Assembly (NCBI GenBank): GCA_963519845.1
Contig: CAUQNX010000013.1
Location: 71,775 to 135,774, forward strand
From: Moellerella sp963519845
GTDB lineage: Bacteria > Pseudomonadota > Gammaproteobacteria > Enterobacterales > Enterobacteriaceae
Direction of reading: 5' to 3'
DNA: 64,000 bases
Shown here: positions 8,040-15,696 of the stretch, piece after piece
Layout of the letters: each line of letters begins with the position of its first letter
How positions within the stretch are numbered: position 1 is the stretch's first letter
Notes under the pieces: generated by a model
What the model saw: only the letters and a program-made list of their open reading frames with translations
What the model was told of the DNA's origin: nothing
Database searches by the model: none
Made by a program: the position numbers and the translations under genes

Positions 8040-9005
8040 TTATACTCCTGTCGCTCTCAATGCTTTAGCCGCTTTAAATTCGGGCACAGTTGCAATAACG
8101 GCACCGACAAGCGCAAATACTGTTCCGATAATAGTGACTAAATAAACGGTATTGCCGAGAGAAGGTAATAATAAATCGATCAATACTGATCCTAATAATT
8201 GGCCTGCTGTAGAAGCAACACCCAATATTAATAGCCCTAAACCCCGTACCAAGATAGCCATTAATGCGATAGACATTAATCCTAAAGGCCCACCAAGATA
8301 CATCCACCAAACACCGGGTAATTCCAGCGTGATATGGCCTAATGCCATACGGATAATTAATGCGATGGTTAATACGGTGAAACCAATAATAAAGTTCCAA
8401 GTGATAGACACCAACATCGAGCCTGTCGCTTCAGCAACTTTCGAGTTGCCCGCAGGTTGCCAACCGGCTAATAGGCCAGCGAGAAAAGGTAGAATGGCTA
8501 AATAGATTAATGACGTTGAGTGCCATTGCGGTGAAACTACAAAGAGTGTAGCAACAACCGCGAGCACGGCACCTAGTACACGATAAGTGGTAAAGGGTTT
8601 TTTCTCATCAACGCCAATACCAAATCGGTCGCATAGTAGGCCGGATAATAATAATGCAGAGATTAATGCGGTCTGGAAAGTGGCAATACCTAATGCGCTG
8701 GCAGAAGCACCTTCAGAGAAAACAACCATGGCGCCACATAAACCCGCAAACCAGTTCCATAATGGAATTTTACGCGTTTTAATTAAGCTTGGAATTGCGG
8801 TAAATTGTTGTCGAGTTTGTTTTCTGGCGATAATAACAAAAAACATCACAATCAGGCCACTGGCAAAGGAAATAACCGCGCTGGCGTTACCATCCTTTAA
8901 TATATCACCTAATTGTCCATTAACAGCCGATTGCATCGGAGATAACATACCCGCTAATACAGTTGCTATCATAAGAAGAGGCGTAGAATATTTTTTTGTA
9001 CTCAT
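8040..9005 (-). CDS. DMT-superfamily permease (YdcZ/DUF606-like, duplicated)
   Basis: A 321-residue integral membrane protein with about ten hydrophobic segments arranged as two similar halves. Each half begins with a hydrophobic helix followed by small-residue-rich segments, as in fused DUF606 (YdcZ) transporters of the drug/metabolite superfamily. It sits between the GATase-like gene and the hydrolase gene, and its stop is 2 bases from the hydrolase start, so it probably moves the substrate or product of this pathway. No direct evidence shows the transport direction. The 130 bases upstream hold a perfect hairpin at 9070-9095. Confidence 0.75.
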   Translation of the reverse strand: MSTKKYSTPLLMIATVLAGMLSPMQSAVNGQLGDILKDGNASAVISFASGLIVMFFVIIARKQTRQQFTAIPSLIKTRKIPLWNWFAGLCGAMVVFSEGASASALGIATFQTALISALLLSGLLCDRFGIGVDEKKPFTTYRVLGAVLAVVATLFVVSPQWHSTSLIYLAILPFLAGLLAGWQPAGNSKVAEATGSMLVSITWNFIIGFTVLTIALIIRMALGHITLELPGVWWMYLGGPLGLMSIALMAILVRGLGLLILGVASTAGQLLGSVLIDLLLPSLGNTVYLVTIIGTVFALVGAVIATVPEFKAAKALRATGV

Positions 9006-9069
9006 AAGATGTTCCTCAGGAATTATTGGCTATGAGTTATTTTTTATTTTATGTGTAATCGGATTATTA

Positions 9070-9095
9070 TTAAGTGCAGATTTTCTCTGCACTTA
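9070..9095. other. perfect intra-operon hairpin
   Basis: TTAAGTGCAGA (9070-9080) is the exact complement of TCTGCACTTAA (9085-9095) with a 4-base loop. The T-rich tail lies on the plus strand, where no gene points, so for the minus-strand operon it is more likely an mRNA stabiliser, processing site or attenuator than a full terminator. Confidence 0.6.
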
Positions 9096-9135
9096 ATTTT
9101 TATTAATTATTATTTTTAACTATAATTTAGAGATA

Positions 9136-9873
9136 TTAGCGGGCAATTTGTTTTAAAATATTCACCCACATGTCAGCATAATGAGGCCATGCTAAAAACT
9201 CTTTACTTCCCCAGTGCGGCGAGCAGTCGCTCATAAAGCAACCTGTTTTACCACCTTCATATTGGCCAAAGACTAATAAAGGATCTTCGCCAATATTAAG
9301 TACAACATCAGTATTCTCTTTGGCAGAAACTTTATTGTAGCCTAGGAACATCGGCCACTCAGAAAAACCCTTAACTGAATTATGTTCGATATTGACAGGT
9401 GATGCAAAAACACCCTCAGGTGCTTCAACGCGATCATCATAATCTAACATTTCGACAGGTAATACTTCGGCAAGAATAGTATTTTTATAATTAGCTTTAG
9501 CTTCAATACCCATAAAGGACAAGTAACCGCCAATCATTAATAAACCACCACCATTTTTAACGTATTGTTTAATTAAACCCAACGCGTTAGGTAATATTTT
9601 CATATTATAAAAAGTGTCATTTTGTAATAGGAATGTATTGGCACCAATATCGCTAATGACAATAACATCATATTTTTCTAATGCTTCAATCGTTTGTGGA
9701 AATGCGATCTGTACAGTATGCGCAGGCATATAATCGATATCTACGCCCTTATCTTTTAAACAACTTAATAAGAATGTCGCACCTTCCTCATATTTACTTG
9801 ATGTAAAGCTATCATAGCCTTTAGAATGGATCATATGAACATGCCAAGATTCACCAATAAATAAGATTTTCAT
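9136..9873 (-). CDS. class I glutamine amidotransferase-like protein (DUF1355 type)
   Basis: 245 residues with a flavodoxin/GATase-like fold: MKILFIGESWH at the start, a glycine-rich elbow (GGGLLMIGGYLSF), and SDCSPHWG near the C terminus, typical of the DUF1355 putative glutamine amidotransferases. The elbow carries glycine and tyrosine where true amidotransferases have the nucleophilic Cys, so glutaminase activity is doubtful. ATG 9873 is chosen because GAGGA lies a few bases upstream; the open frame extends to 9921 but would overlap the kinase gene. It lies 25 bases downstream of the kinase-regulator gene in the same operon. Function unknown; the pathway role is inferred from context only. 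Confidence 0.7.
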   Translation of the reverse strand: MKILFIGESWHVHMIHSKGYDSFTSSKYEEGATFLLSCLKDKGVDIDYMPAHTVQIAFPQTIEALEKYDVIVISDIGANTFLLQNDTFYNMKILPNALGLIKQYVKNGGGLLMIGGYLSFMGIEAKANYKNTILAEVLPVEMLDYDDRVEAPEGVFASPVNIEHNSVKGFSEWPMFLGYNKVSAKENTDVVLNIGEDPLLVFGQYEGGKTGCFMSDCSPHWGSKEFLAWPHYADMWVNILKQIAR

Positions 9874-9898
9874 TTTAATTCCTCTTTCAAAATATTCT

Positions 9899-11119
9899 TT
9901 ATTCAGGGGATTGTGTAACAATCTGAGAATAGGTTGTTTGATTGATACGATGCATCACATTGATATCATCGGGCATTTCTGATGCATTAGCCGTTTCTAC
10001 AGCTAAAGAAGAGAATGCTGAAGCATAACGTAATGCATAAGAAAACTGTTTTCCTTTTGCCAACGATGCAGCAAGAGCACCATTAAAGGCATCACCTGCA
10101 CCTGCCGTATTTTTAACTACCGCAGAATATGCGGGAGAGTAAATATATTTATATCCATCGAAGGCGAGTGAGCCTTTACTTCCTAAAGTAATAATTATTT
10201 TTTTAACACCTTTACGATAAATAATTTTAGCTGCTTTTTTAGCTGAATCTATATCCATTACATTGATATCAGAAAGTAAACTCGCTTCAGTTTCATTCGG
10301 TGTTAATACATCAATCATTGGCAGCAACTCATTAACTACAGAATTATAGGGCGCTGGATTAAGGATAATTTGAATGTTATTTTCATTTCCAATATTAATA
10401 ATTTCTTTTAGTGCTTCAACATTTGTTTCTAATTGTAGCAAGATTACATCTGAATTTATTATTTTATCTTTTTGGATTCTAACTTCGTCTGCAGTGATAT
10501 CCATATTAGAGCCTGGATATATAGAGATAATATTTTCTCCGCTATCTTCAGATACGAATATTGACGCGGTTCCTGTTTGGTGATTTTCAGTTTGATAAAT
10601 TGTCGATGTTTTTATTTTTGATGATGAAATAAAGTTTATGGCATATTCACTGAATTGGTCAGTGCCTATTTTAGTGATAAAGTGGACTTGTGAATCTGCA
10701 TAGCTTGCAGCTAGTGCCTGATTACAGCCTTTACCTCCAGGTGAGAAGATAAACTTATTTGATAATAAAGATTCCCCAGCTTCAGGCAAACGAGGTAAAT
10801 AACTAATCATATCAACATTGAATGAACCTAAAACACAGACTTTACTTATCACAGCGTCATCCTTTATTATATTTTTGTTTATATGATCATCACATTCCAG
10901 AAATTGAATAATCTCTTTTTTTGCCGCTTTATCTAATGTCTCAAATTCAATATAAGCACCTCCATGACATCGCTTGATAATACCTTTGCTAGCCAGTGTA
11001 TTAAGGTCTGCTCTAATAGTTTCTTTTGTGACATTAAGTTCTTTGGCAAGAAAAGATACTTTTCCTGAACCGTTATTTTTTATTAAACTGATTATTTTTT
11101 TATGACGCTCTACTTTCAT
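9899..11119 (-). CDS. DeoR-type HTH fused to PfkB/ribokinase-family sugar kinase
   Basis: 406 residues in two parts. Residues 1-57 are a DeoR helix-turn-helix (ETIRADLNTLASKG followed by RCHGGA). Residues about 91-385 are a PfkB/ribokinase-like kinase with FNVD, GGKGCNQA and the anion-hole motif NTAGAGDAFNGA, catalytic base D343. The usual DeoR sugar-phosphate sensor domain is absent, so the kinase fold may itself be the effector sensor. First gene of the operon with the GATase-like, permease and hydrolase genes, so it may phosphorylate the pathway substrate and autoregulate. CRP-like sites at 11170 and 11658 suggest catabolite control. The substrate is unknown; ribose-like sugars are only a guess from the family. 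Confidence 0.85.
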   Translation of the reverse strand: MKVERHKKIISLIKNNGSGKVSFLAKELNVTKETIRADLNTLASKGIIKRCHGGAYIEFETLDKAAKKEIIQFLECDDHINKNIIKDDAVISKVCVLGSFNVDMISYLPRLPEAGESLLSNKFIFSPGGKGCNQALAASYADSQVHFITKIGTDQFSEYAINFISSSKIKTSTIYQTENHQTGTASIFVSEDSGENIISIYPGSNMDITADEVRIQKDKIINSDVILLQLETNVEALKEIINIGNENNIQIILNPAPYNSVVNELLPMIDVLTPNETEASLLSDINVMDIDSAKKAAKIIYRKGVKKIIITLGSKGSLAFDGYKYIYSPAYSAVVKNTAGAGDAFNGALAASLAKGKQFSYALRYASAFSSLAVETANASEMPDDINVMHRINQTTYSQIVTQSPE

Positions 11120-11169
11120 GTCATGTTACCTCTATGGCAACAACTTTAGTTTATTAGTTGTAAAATGGT

Positions 11170-11185
11170 TGTGATAACTATCATA
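11170..11185 (-). promoter_or_regulatory. CRP-like site proximal to the kinase-regulator gene
   Basis: TGTGA-N6-TCATA differs from the CRP core TGTGA-N6-TCACA at one base. It is centred about 58 bases upstream of the ATG at 11119 and lies inside a longer ATGGTT...AACCAT inverted repeat (11165-11195), which could also be the operator for the HTH domain. Confidence 0.4.
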
Positions 11186-11452
11186 TGTTAACCATCAAAA
11201 GCAAAAAAAAGCAAAAATACAAAAAGATAAAACAAAAATAAACAAAAAATTAAATATGCCTTAAGTCGAGAAAGTTTAATAGCTTAATAAAGTTATTAGT
11301 GGTTAATTGTATTAAAAAAACTATCAACTAAACTTGAGTTATTAATTTAAATTCCATCTATAACATAAATTTTATCTATAAATATAATGGGATTAATATG
11401 GCTATTATATATCATATGGCAATTTAAAATATCGATTATACAATTTTAAAAA

Positions 11453-11486
11453 TGGCTGAAACCTTTAAGGCACCAGCTATTTTTTT
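11453..11486 (+). terminator. candidate plus-strand terminator in the intergenic region
   Basis: TGGCTG (11453-11458) pairs with CAGCTA (11474-11479), one G-U pair, followed directly by seven T (11480-11486). No annotated plus-strand gene ends here, so it could mark the end of a small transcript or be chance in AT-rich DNA. Confidence 0.35.
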
Positions 11487-11657
11487 ATTGTGAGTCATTT
11501 TATCTATACGAAGGAATAAAATAAAATATTAGATAAACCAACAATTATTCTTATCAAATAAAGGAGATATCAGCGAGCAATAAAAAGAAGGCCATTTTAT
11601 TAAATGATAATATTTGTGTTTTTTTTAGAAAAAATCACGTTTTTTTGATGGGGAATT

Positions 11658-11673
11658 TGTGATGATACTCACA
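11658..11673. promoter_or_regulatory. CRP site with perfect core palindrome
   Basis: TGTGA-N6-TCACA matches both CRP half-sites exactly and has A/T-rich flanks (AATT before, AAAT after). On the minus strand a possible -10 element TATTAT at 11612-11607 would place the site near -62 to -65, a class I arrangement that would drive the kinase-regulator operon with a long leader. Direction is not settled by sequence. Confidence 0.55.
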
Positions 11674-11867
11674 AAATAAACTGGAGTAAAAACCAATCTA
11701 TAGAAGCTCTATTTTTTATTTTAGACTAGAATTCAATTACATTAGCTTAGGTAAGAATATTGGGAGGTATCGATTACAGATAATTTTCATACCATTAGTG
11801 TGTTAATTCTGATCACCTGTAATCGATATTTGTGCAAATTTGATGGTTTCATCAGTAATAGTGATAA

Positions 11868-12203
11868 TCATTTACTTGAATTAATTGAATTACCACATTG
11901 GCCACAGAATTTAGCATTTGCTATATATCCAGAGCCGCATTGAGAGCAATATGCCACAAAATTTTTATTGGCAATGGCTTGTTGTGGCGAGTTCATATTC
12001 CCAGAATTACTATTGCCATGCCCATTGTTGCCATGTTTATTGCCGTGCTTACCACCACCATGACCGCCGTTACTGTTACCATGGCCGCTGTTACTCTTTC
12101 CATGACCATTGTTACTATTATATTGGCCATCATTACACTGGTCATTATCATAACGTCTATTATTTTTAGAGCCAAAGTTAAACAAATTATTGAAAAATCC
12201 CAT
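11868..12203 (-). CDS. Gly/His/Asn-rich zinc-ribbon protein
   Basis: A small protein of 111 residues. The N terminus is MGFFNNLFNFGSK, the middle (about residues 30-70) is a low-complexity run of HGN/HGK/NGHG units rich in His, Gly, Asn and Ser, and the C terminus is a zinc ribbon with two CxxC pairs (CSQCG and CGQCG, 12 residues apart). ATG 12203 is preferred over ATG 12206 because GGAGG at 12215-12211 is then seven bases away. The zinc ribbon and His-rich stretch suggest metal binding; function is unknown. It stands alone between a complex intergenic region and yicC. Confidence 0.7.
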   Translation of the reverse strand: MGFFNNLFNFGSKNNRRYDNDQCNDGQYNSNNGHGKSNSGHGNSNGGHGGGKHGNKHGNNGHGNSNSGNMNSPQQAIANKNFVAYCSQCGSGYIANAKFCGQCGNSINSSK

Positions 12204-12387
12204 CATATTACCTCCAAGACCTAGATGTTTTTAATGTCGTCTTATAAAGATAAACCTTGGAGTTAACTCCATAGTCAATATTGTTGTCTATTATTTACGC
12301 AGGATTACATTGTAATAAGTAGTAGATGAACAATGAATAGTCATTATTTGGATTATGTGATCACATTTTGATTTGAATTATCAGAAC

Positions 12388-12422
12388 AAAAAAGCCAGCG
12401 AATACAGAGTATAGGCTGGCTT
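12388..12422 (-). terminator. rho-independent terminator of yicC
   Basis: On the minus strand AAGCCAGC (12422-12415) pairs with GCTGGCTT (12399-12392), and the stem leads into a run of T (12393-12388). It lies 30 bases after the yicC stop. Confidence 0.85.
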
Positions 12423-12451
12423 GGTGATTTGCTCTGAAATGCTAAGAAAGC

Positions 12452-13315
12452 TTATTCGATGTTCTGAATTTGTTCGCGCATTTGCTCGATTAATACTTTT
12501 AATTCTATTGCAGAATTAGTGATCTCATTATTAATCGATTTTGAAGCTAATGTGTTCGATTCGCGGTTAAACTCTTGCATCATAAAGTCTAAACGACGGC
12601 CGACAGCTTCTTTATTCTTTAGGATTTTACGAGTTTCGTTAACATGAGCATCAAGGCGATCTAACTCTTCAGCGACATCAACACGCTGCGCCATCATCAT
12701 TAACTCTTGTTCGAAACGCGTGTTATCAACCTGAATTTCAGCATCTTCGAATTTGCTTTGTAGACGTTCGCGTTGCCATTGTAGGATATCTGGCATACTT
12801 GCGCGCACTTTAGCTACTTCGGTAACGACACCATCAAGGCGCTGTTCAATCATGGCTTTGAGTGCCAGACCCTCTGATTCTCGGCTTTGAATAAAATCGT
12901 CTAGCGCTAAATCAAGCTCACTAAGTAACTGTGCGCTGATGGCATCGAGATCTTGTTCAGCAGCTGACATCACACCCGGCCAACGAAGGATCTCGAGTGG
13001 ATTCACTTCACCTTCATGGCTATAATTTTTAACCCAATTCGCTGCACTAATTAATTGGCGCGCTAGAGTTTCATTTAAAATCAACTCGGCTTGATTGCTA
13101 ATATCCAGTTCAAAGCGCAGATTACATTCTACTTTTCCGCGTGTTAGGCGACCACGTAATCGTTCACGGATCACAGGCTCTAAACTTCTGAATTGTTCAG
13201 GTAAGCGGATATAGGTTTCAAGATAGCGTTGATTCACGGAACGCAGCTCCCAGGCCGCACTCCCCCATTTACCCTTGATATCACGGCGGGCAAAAGCGGT
13301 CATACTACGGATCAT
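12452..13315 (-). CDS. yicC: YicC-family endoribonuclease
   Basis: 287 residues, the E. coli YicC length. It begins MIRSMTAFARRD, carries the LRSVNQRYLE motif of the YicC N-terminal domain near residue 27, and ends with the DUF1732 region (GRRLDFMMQEFNRE, NTLASKS). The family has been reported to act as an RNA endonuclease in small RNA turnover. It is divergent from rph, as in E. coli, sharing a 123-base promoter region. Confidence 0.95.
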   Translation of the reverse strand: MIRSMTAFARRDIKGKWGSAAWELRSVNQRYLETYIRLPEQFRSLEPVIRERLRGRLTRGKVECNLRFELDISNQAELILNETLARQLISAANWVKNYSHEGEVNPLEILRWPGVMSAAEQDLDAISAQLLSELDLALDDFIQSRESEGLALKAMIEQRLDGVVTEVAKVRASMPDILQWQRERLQSKFEDAEIQVDNTRFEQELMMMAQRVDVAEELDRLDAHVNETRKILKNKEAVGRRLDFMMQEFNRESNTLASKSINNEITNSAIELKVLIEQMREQIQNIE

Positions 13316-13373
13316 AATTCGTTCCTATTATAAAAATGATTCGGAGATTATAGCGCTATGCGTTCACTCAGGA

Positions 13374-13402
13374 TAGGCATTCTCCTATTAAGGACGTATA
13401 AT
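13374..13402 (+). promoter_or_regulatory. sigma-70-like promoter for rph
   Basis: TAGGCA (13374-13379) and a perfect TATAAT (13397-13402) are separated by 17 bases, about 37 bases upstream of the rph ATG. The -35 matches four of six consensus bases. Confidence 0.55.
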
Positions 13403-13438
13403 GCGACCCAAATTCAGTTTTAAACCGGAGATAACACG

Positions 13439-14152
13439 ATGCGTCCAGCGGGCAGAACGGCAGAGCAAGTGCGTCCTATCAAAATTACTCGTCACTATAC
13501 CAAACATGCGGAAGGCTCCGTTCTCGTCGAATTTGGCGACACAAAAGTGTTATGTAATGCCTCTGTTGAAGAGGGCGTACCTCGCTTTCTGAAAGGACAA
13601 GGGCAAGGTTGGATAACCGCAGAATACGGTATGTTGCCTCGAGCGACTAACTCACGTAATGCACGTGAAGCGGCAAAAGGAAAGCAGACTGGACGTACCA
13701 TGGAAATCCAGCGTCTGATCGCGCGTTCATTACGTGCGGCCGTTGATTTGAAAAAACTCGGTGAGTACACAATTACCGTTGACTGTGATGTGATCCAAGC
13801 CGATGGCGGCACACGTACAGCTTCTATTACGGGTGCTTGTGTTGCATTAGCGGATGCATTAAATCAGTTGGTTGAGAATAAAAAACTATCGGCAAGTCCG
13901 TTGAAAGCAATGGTGGCGGCAGTTTCTGTTGGAATAGTGAAAGGTGAAGCGCTCTGTGACTTAGAGTATGTCGAAGACTCAGCGGCGGATACCGATATGA
14001 ATGTGGTGATGATCGACGATGGTCGCATGATCGAAGTTCAAGGAACCGCAGAAGGTGAGGCCTTTAGTCATGATGAGCTATTGAGGCTACTGGCATTGGC
14101 GAAAGGCGGGCTAGACACTATTTTTGAAGCTCAGCGAGAAGCGCTGAGATAA
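13439..14152 (+). CDS. rph: ribonuclease PH
   Basis: A phosphate-dependent 3' exoribonuclease that trims tRNA 3' ends and other structured RNA. 237 residues, essentially full length, starting MRPAGRTAEQVRP. Visible landmarks are the VEFGDTKVLCNASVEEGVP segment, the RSLRAAVDL region, and the phosphate-binding GGTRTASITGACVAL region. The C terminus is intact, unlike the frameshifted rph of E. coli K-12. It lies upstream of pyrE as in E. coli, with a terminator hairpin between them that may act as an attenuator. Confidence 0.97.
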   Translation: MRPAGRTAEQVRPIKITRHYTKHAEGSVLVEFGDTKVLCNASVEEGVPRFLKGQGQGWITAEYGMLPRATNSRNAREAAKGKQTGRTMEIQRLIARSLRAAVDLKKLGEYTITVDCDVIQADGGTRTASITGACVALADALNQLVENKKLSASPLKAMVAAVSVGIVKGEALCDLEYVEDSAADTDMNVVMIDDGRMIEVQGTAEGEAFSHDELLRLLALAKGGLDTIFEAQREALR

Positions 14153-14165
14153 CAAATTATTGAAT

Positions 14166-14193
14166 AAGGCGGCTTTGATAGTCGCCTTTTTTA
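14166..14193 (+). terminator. terminator or attenuator between rph and pyrE
   Basis: AAGGCGGC (14166-14173) pairs with GTCGCCTT (14181-14188), one G-U pair, followed by a T run to 14192. In E. coli the rph-pyrE gap carries the UTP-sensing pyrE attenuator, so the same role is likely here, 44 bases before the pyrE start. Confidence 0.8.
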
Positions 14194-14236
14194 TAGCACT
14201 AAAATCACATTAATAATTGCACAACGGAGAAAAAGA

Positions 14237-14878
14237 ATGAAAGCCTATCAGCGCGAATTTATTGAGCTTGCTATGCAAAAACAGGTGCTTAAATTTGGTG
14301 AATTTACGCTGAAGTCAGGTCGTAAAAGTCCTTACTTCTTTAATGCAGGATTATTTAATACTGGACGTGACCTCGCACTTATTGGTCGTTTTTATGCATC
14401 TGCATTGTGTGAAAGTGGCATCTCCTGTGATGTTATTTTTGGACCTGCCTATAAAGGTATTCCCATTGCAACGACCACGGCGGTTGCTTTAGCTGAACAT
14501 CATGATATGGATATGCCTTATTGTTTTAATCGTAAAGAAGCAAAAGATCATGGCGAAGGTGGATTATTGGTTGGTAGCCCGCTAAAAGGTAATGTGGTTG
14601 TTCTTGATGATGTGATCACGGCGGGAACGGCAATTCGTGAATCGATGGAAATCATTAAGTTATACAAAGCTTCATTGAGTGGTGTTTTATTGAGTCTTGA
14701 TCGTCAAGAGAAAGGCAAAGGCGAAATATCAGCAGTACAAGAAGTTGAACGTGATTATGGATGCAAAGTACATGCGATCATCACGATGAGAGATTTAATT
14801 ACTTATCTTGAGGAGCAAGGAACGATGCAGGCCGATTTAGAGGCAATGAAAGCTTATCGCCAGCAGTACGGTATTTAA
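14237..14878 (+). CDS. pyrE: orotate phosphoribosyltransferase
   Basis: Converts orotate and PRPP to orotidine 5'-phosphate in pyrimidine synthesis. 213 residues, the E. coli length. The PRPP-binding motif VVVLDDVITAGTA has its acidic pair at D124/D125, and FGPAYKGIP and FNRKEAKDHGEGG form the rest of the active site. The start ATG has GGAG upstream. It is preceded by the attenuator-like hairpin and is convergent with slmA. Confidence 0.97.
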   Translation: MKAYQREFIELAMQKQVLKFGEFTLKSGRKSPYFFNAGLFNTGRDLALIGRFYASALCESGISCDVIFGPAYKGIPIATTTAVALAEHHDMDMPYCFNRKEAKDHGEGGLLVGSPLKGNVVVLDDVITAGTAIRESMEIIKLYKASLSGVLLSLDRQEKGKGEISAVQEVERDYGCKVHAIITMRDLITYLEEQGTMQADLEAMKAYRQQYGI

Positions 14879-14882
14879 GATT

Positions 14883-14913
14883 AAAAAAAGCCCTCGCCCA
14901 ATAACGGGCGGGG
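14883..14913 (-). terminator. terminator between pyrE and slmA
   Basis: CCCTCGCCC (14891-14899) pairs with GGGCGGGG (14906-14913) with one bulge. The run of A at 14883-14889 gives a T tail on the minus strand, so it ends the slmA transcript. Confidence 0.75.
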
Positions 14914-14932
14914 TGAGTAGTATAAAACCAGT

Positions 14933-15535
14933 CTATTGTAGCTGAGCTAAAATTAAAGGCCAGCGTACATCAAATTCTTGCGTGGGTTTATAGCGAAATT
15001 CAGATCGAACGAAGCGAGAAAGCATACCTTCGCAATAAGCCAATAACTGAGAGGCTAATAGCGACTCATCATAGTTAAATCCTTGTTCATCACGGATTTT
15101 TTTCTCTTTCAGAACTTGTCGTAATTGCGCTTCAATACGTTCAAACAACTGATTAATTCGCCCTTGTAAGCGATCTTGTTCAAACATCAGTGCGTGGCCA
15201 GTCATAATACGGGTTAGACCCGGATTTTTTTCAGAAAAGCCTAAAATTAACAATAGAATAAGACGGATACGGGTAATTGTATCTTTTTCATCTTTTATGA
15301 TTAGATTAATACGCGAAACGAGTGAATCTTCAATAAACTCAATCAAACTATCAAACATCTTCCCTTTGCTTGGAAAGTGCCGATAAAGAGCGGCTTCTGA
15401 AACACCAACATTGGCTGCAAGTTTAGCCGTTGTGATGCGTTGGCTTCCATCACTGCCTTCGAGCATTTCCGCTAGTGATTGAAGTATTTCTTCGCGTCTA
15501 TTGCGCTTTTTTGTTGTTATTTCTTTCTCTGCCAT
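14933..15535 (-). CDS. slmA: nucleoid occlusion factor SlmA (TetR family)
   Basis: A DNA-binding FtsZ antagonist that blocks septum formation over the chromosome. 200 residues from ATG 15535 (MAEKEITTKKRNRREEIL), chosen because it aligns with the E. coli start; the open frame extends 15 codons further without homology. The TetR helix-turn-helix is at about residues 32-58 (TTAKLAANVGVSEAALYRHFPSK has the typical form), followed by HALMFEQDRLQGRINQ in the dimer core. Lies between pyrE and dut, as in E. coli. Confidence 0.96.
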   Translation of the reverse strand: MAEKEITTKKRNRREEILQSLAEMLEGSDGSQRITTAKLAANVGVSEAALYRHFPSKGKMFDSLIEFIEDSLVSRINLIIKDEKDTITRIRLILLLILGFSEKNPGLTRIMTGHALMFEQDRLQGRINQLFERIEAQLRQVLKEKKIRDEQGFNYDESLLASQLLAYCEGMLSRFVRSEFRYKPTQEFDVRWPLILAQLQ

Positions 15536-15696
15536 GTCTGATAAGACCCCTGCACAACCTGCAAAACAAATCAGATACATTTTGCTCCGTTATGTCGATT
15601 AAATGCAATGCAAAGTCAATGCAATTTAGCGTAGATGCTACTGCGAGCAAGCATAAAACGGAGCAAAATATTTAAAAATCTTTAGGAATTTAGTTT

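Larger units (their letters stand above)
11120..11867. other. AT-rich regulatory region upstream of the kinase-regulator operon
   Basis: No credible gene is seen. It contains ACAACT-N10-AGTTGT (11140-11161), a CRP-like site (11170-11185), a poly-A rich block (about 11205-11250), a hairpin followed by seven T on the plus strand (11453-11486), a perfect-core CRP site (11658-11673), and a 12-base inverted repeat with a 37-base loop (11768-11779 with 11817-11828). This is unusually dense signal for a 750-base gap. Confidence 0.6.

Noticed and set aside
8587..9096. Plus-strand open frame of 169 codons opposite the DMT permease
   Set aside because: It is the antisense shadow of a hydrophobic protein; composition and lack of motifs do not support a gene.
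11898..12224. Plus-strand open frame of about 108 codons opposite the zinc-ribbon gene
   Set aside because: It arises from the repetitive GC-patterned coding strand of the zinc-ribbon gene and shows no family features or ribosome site.
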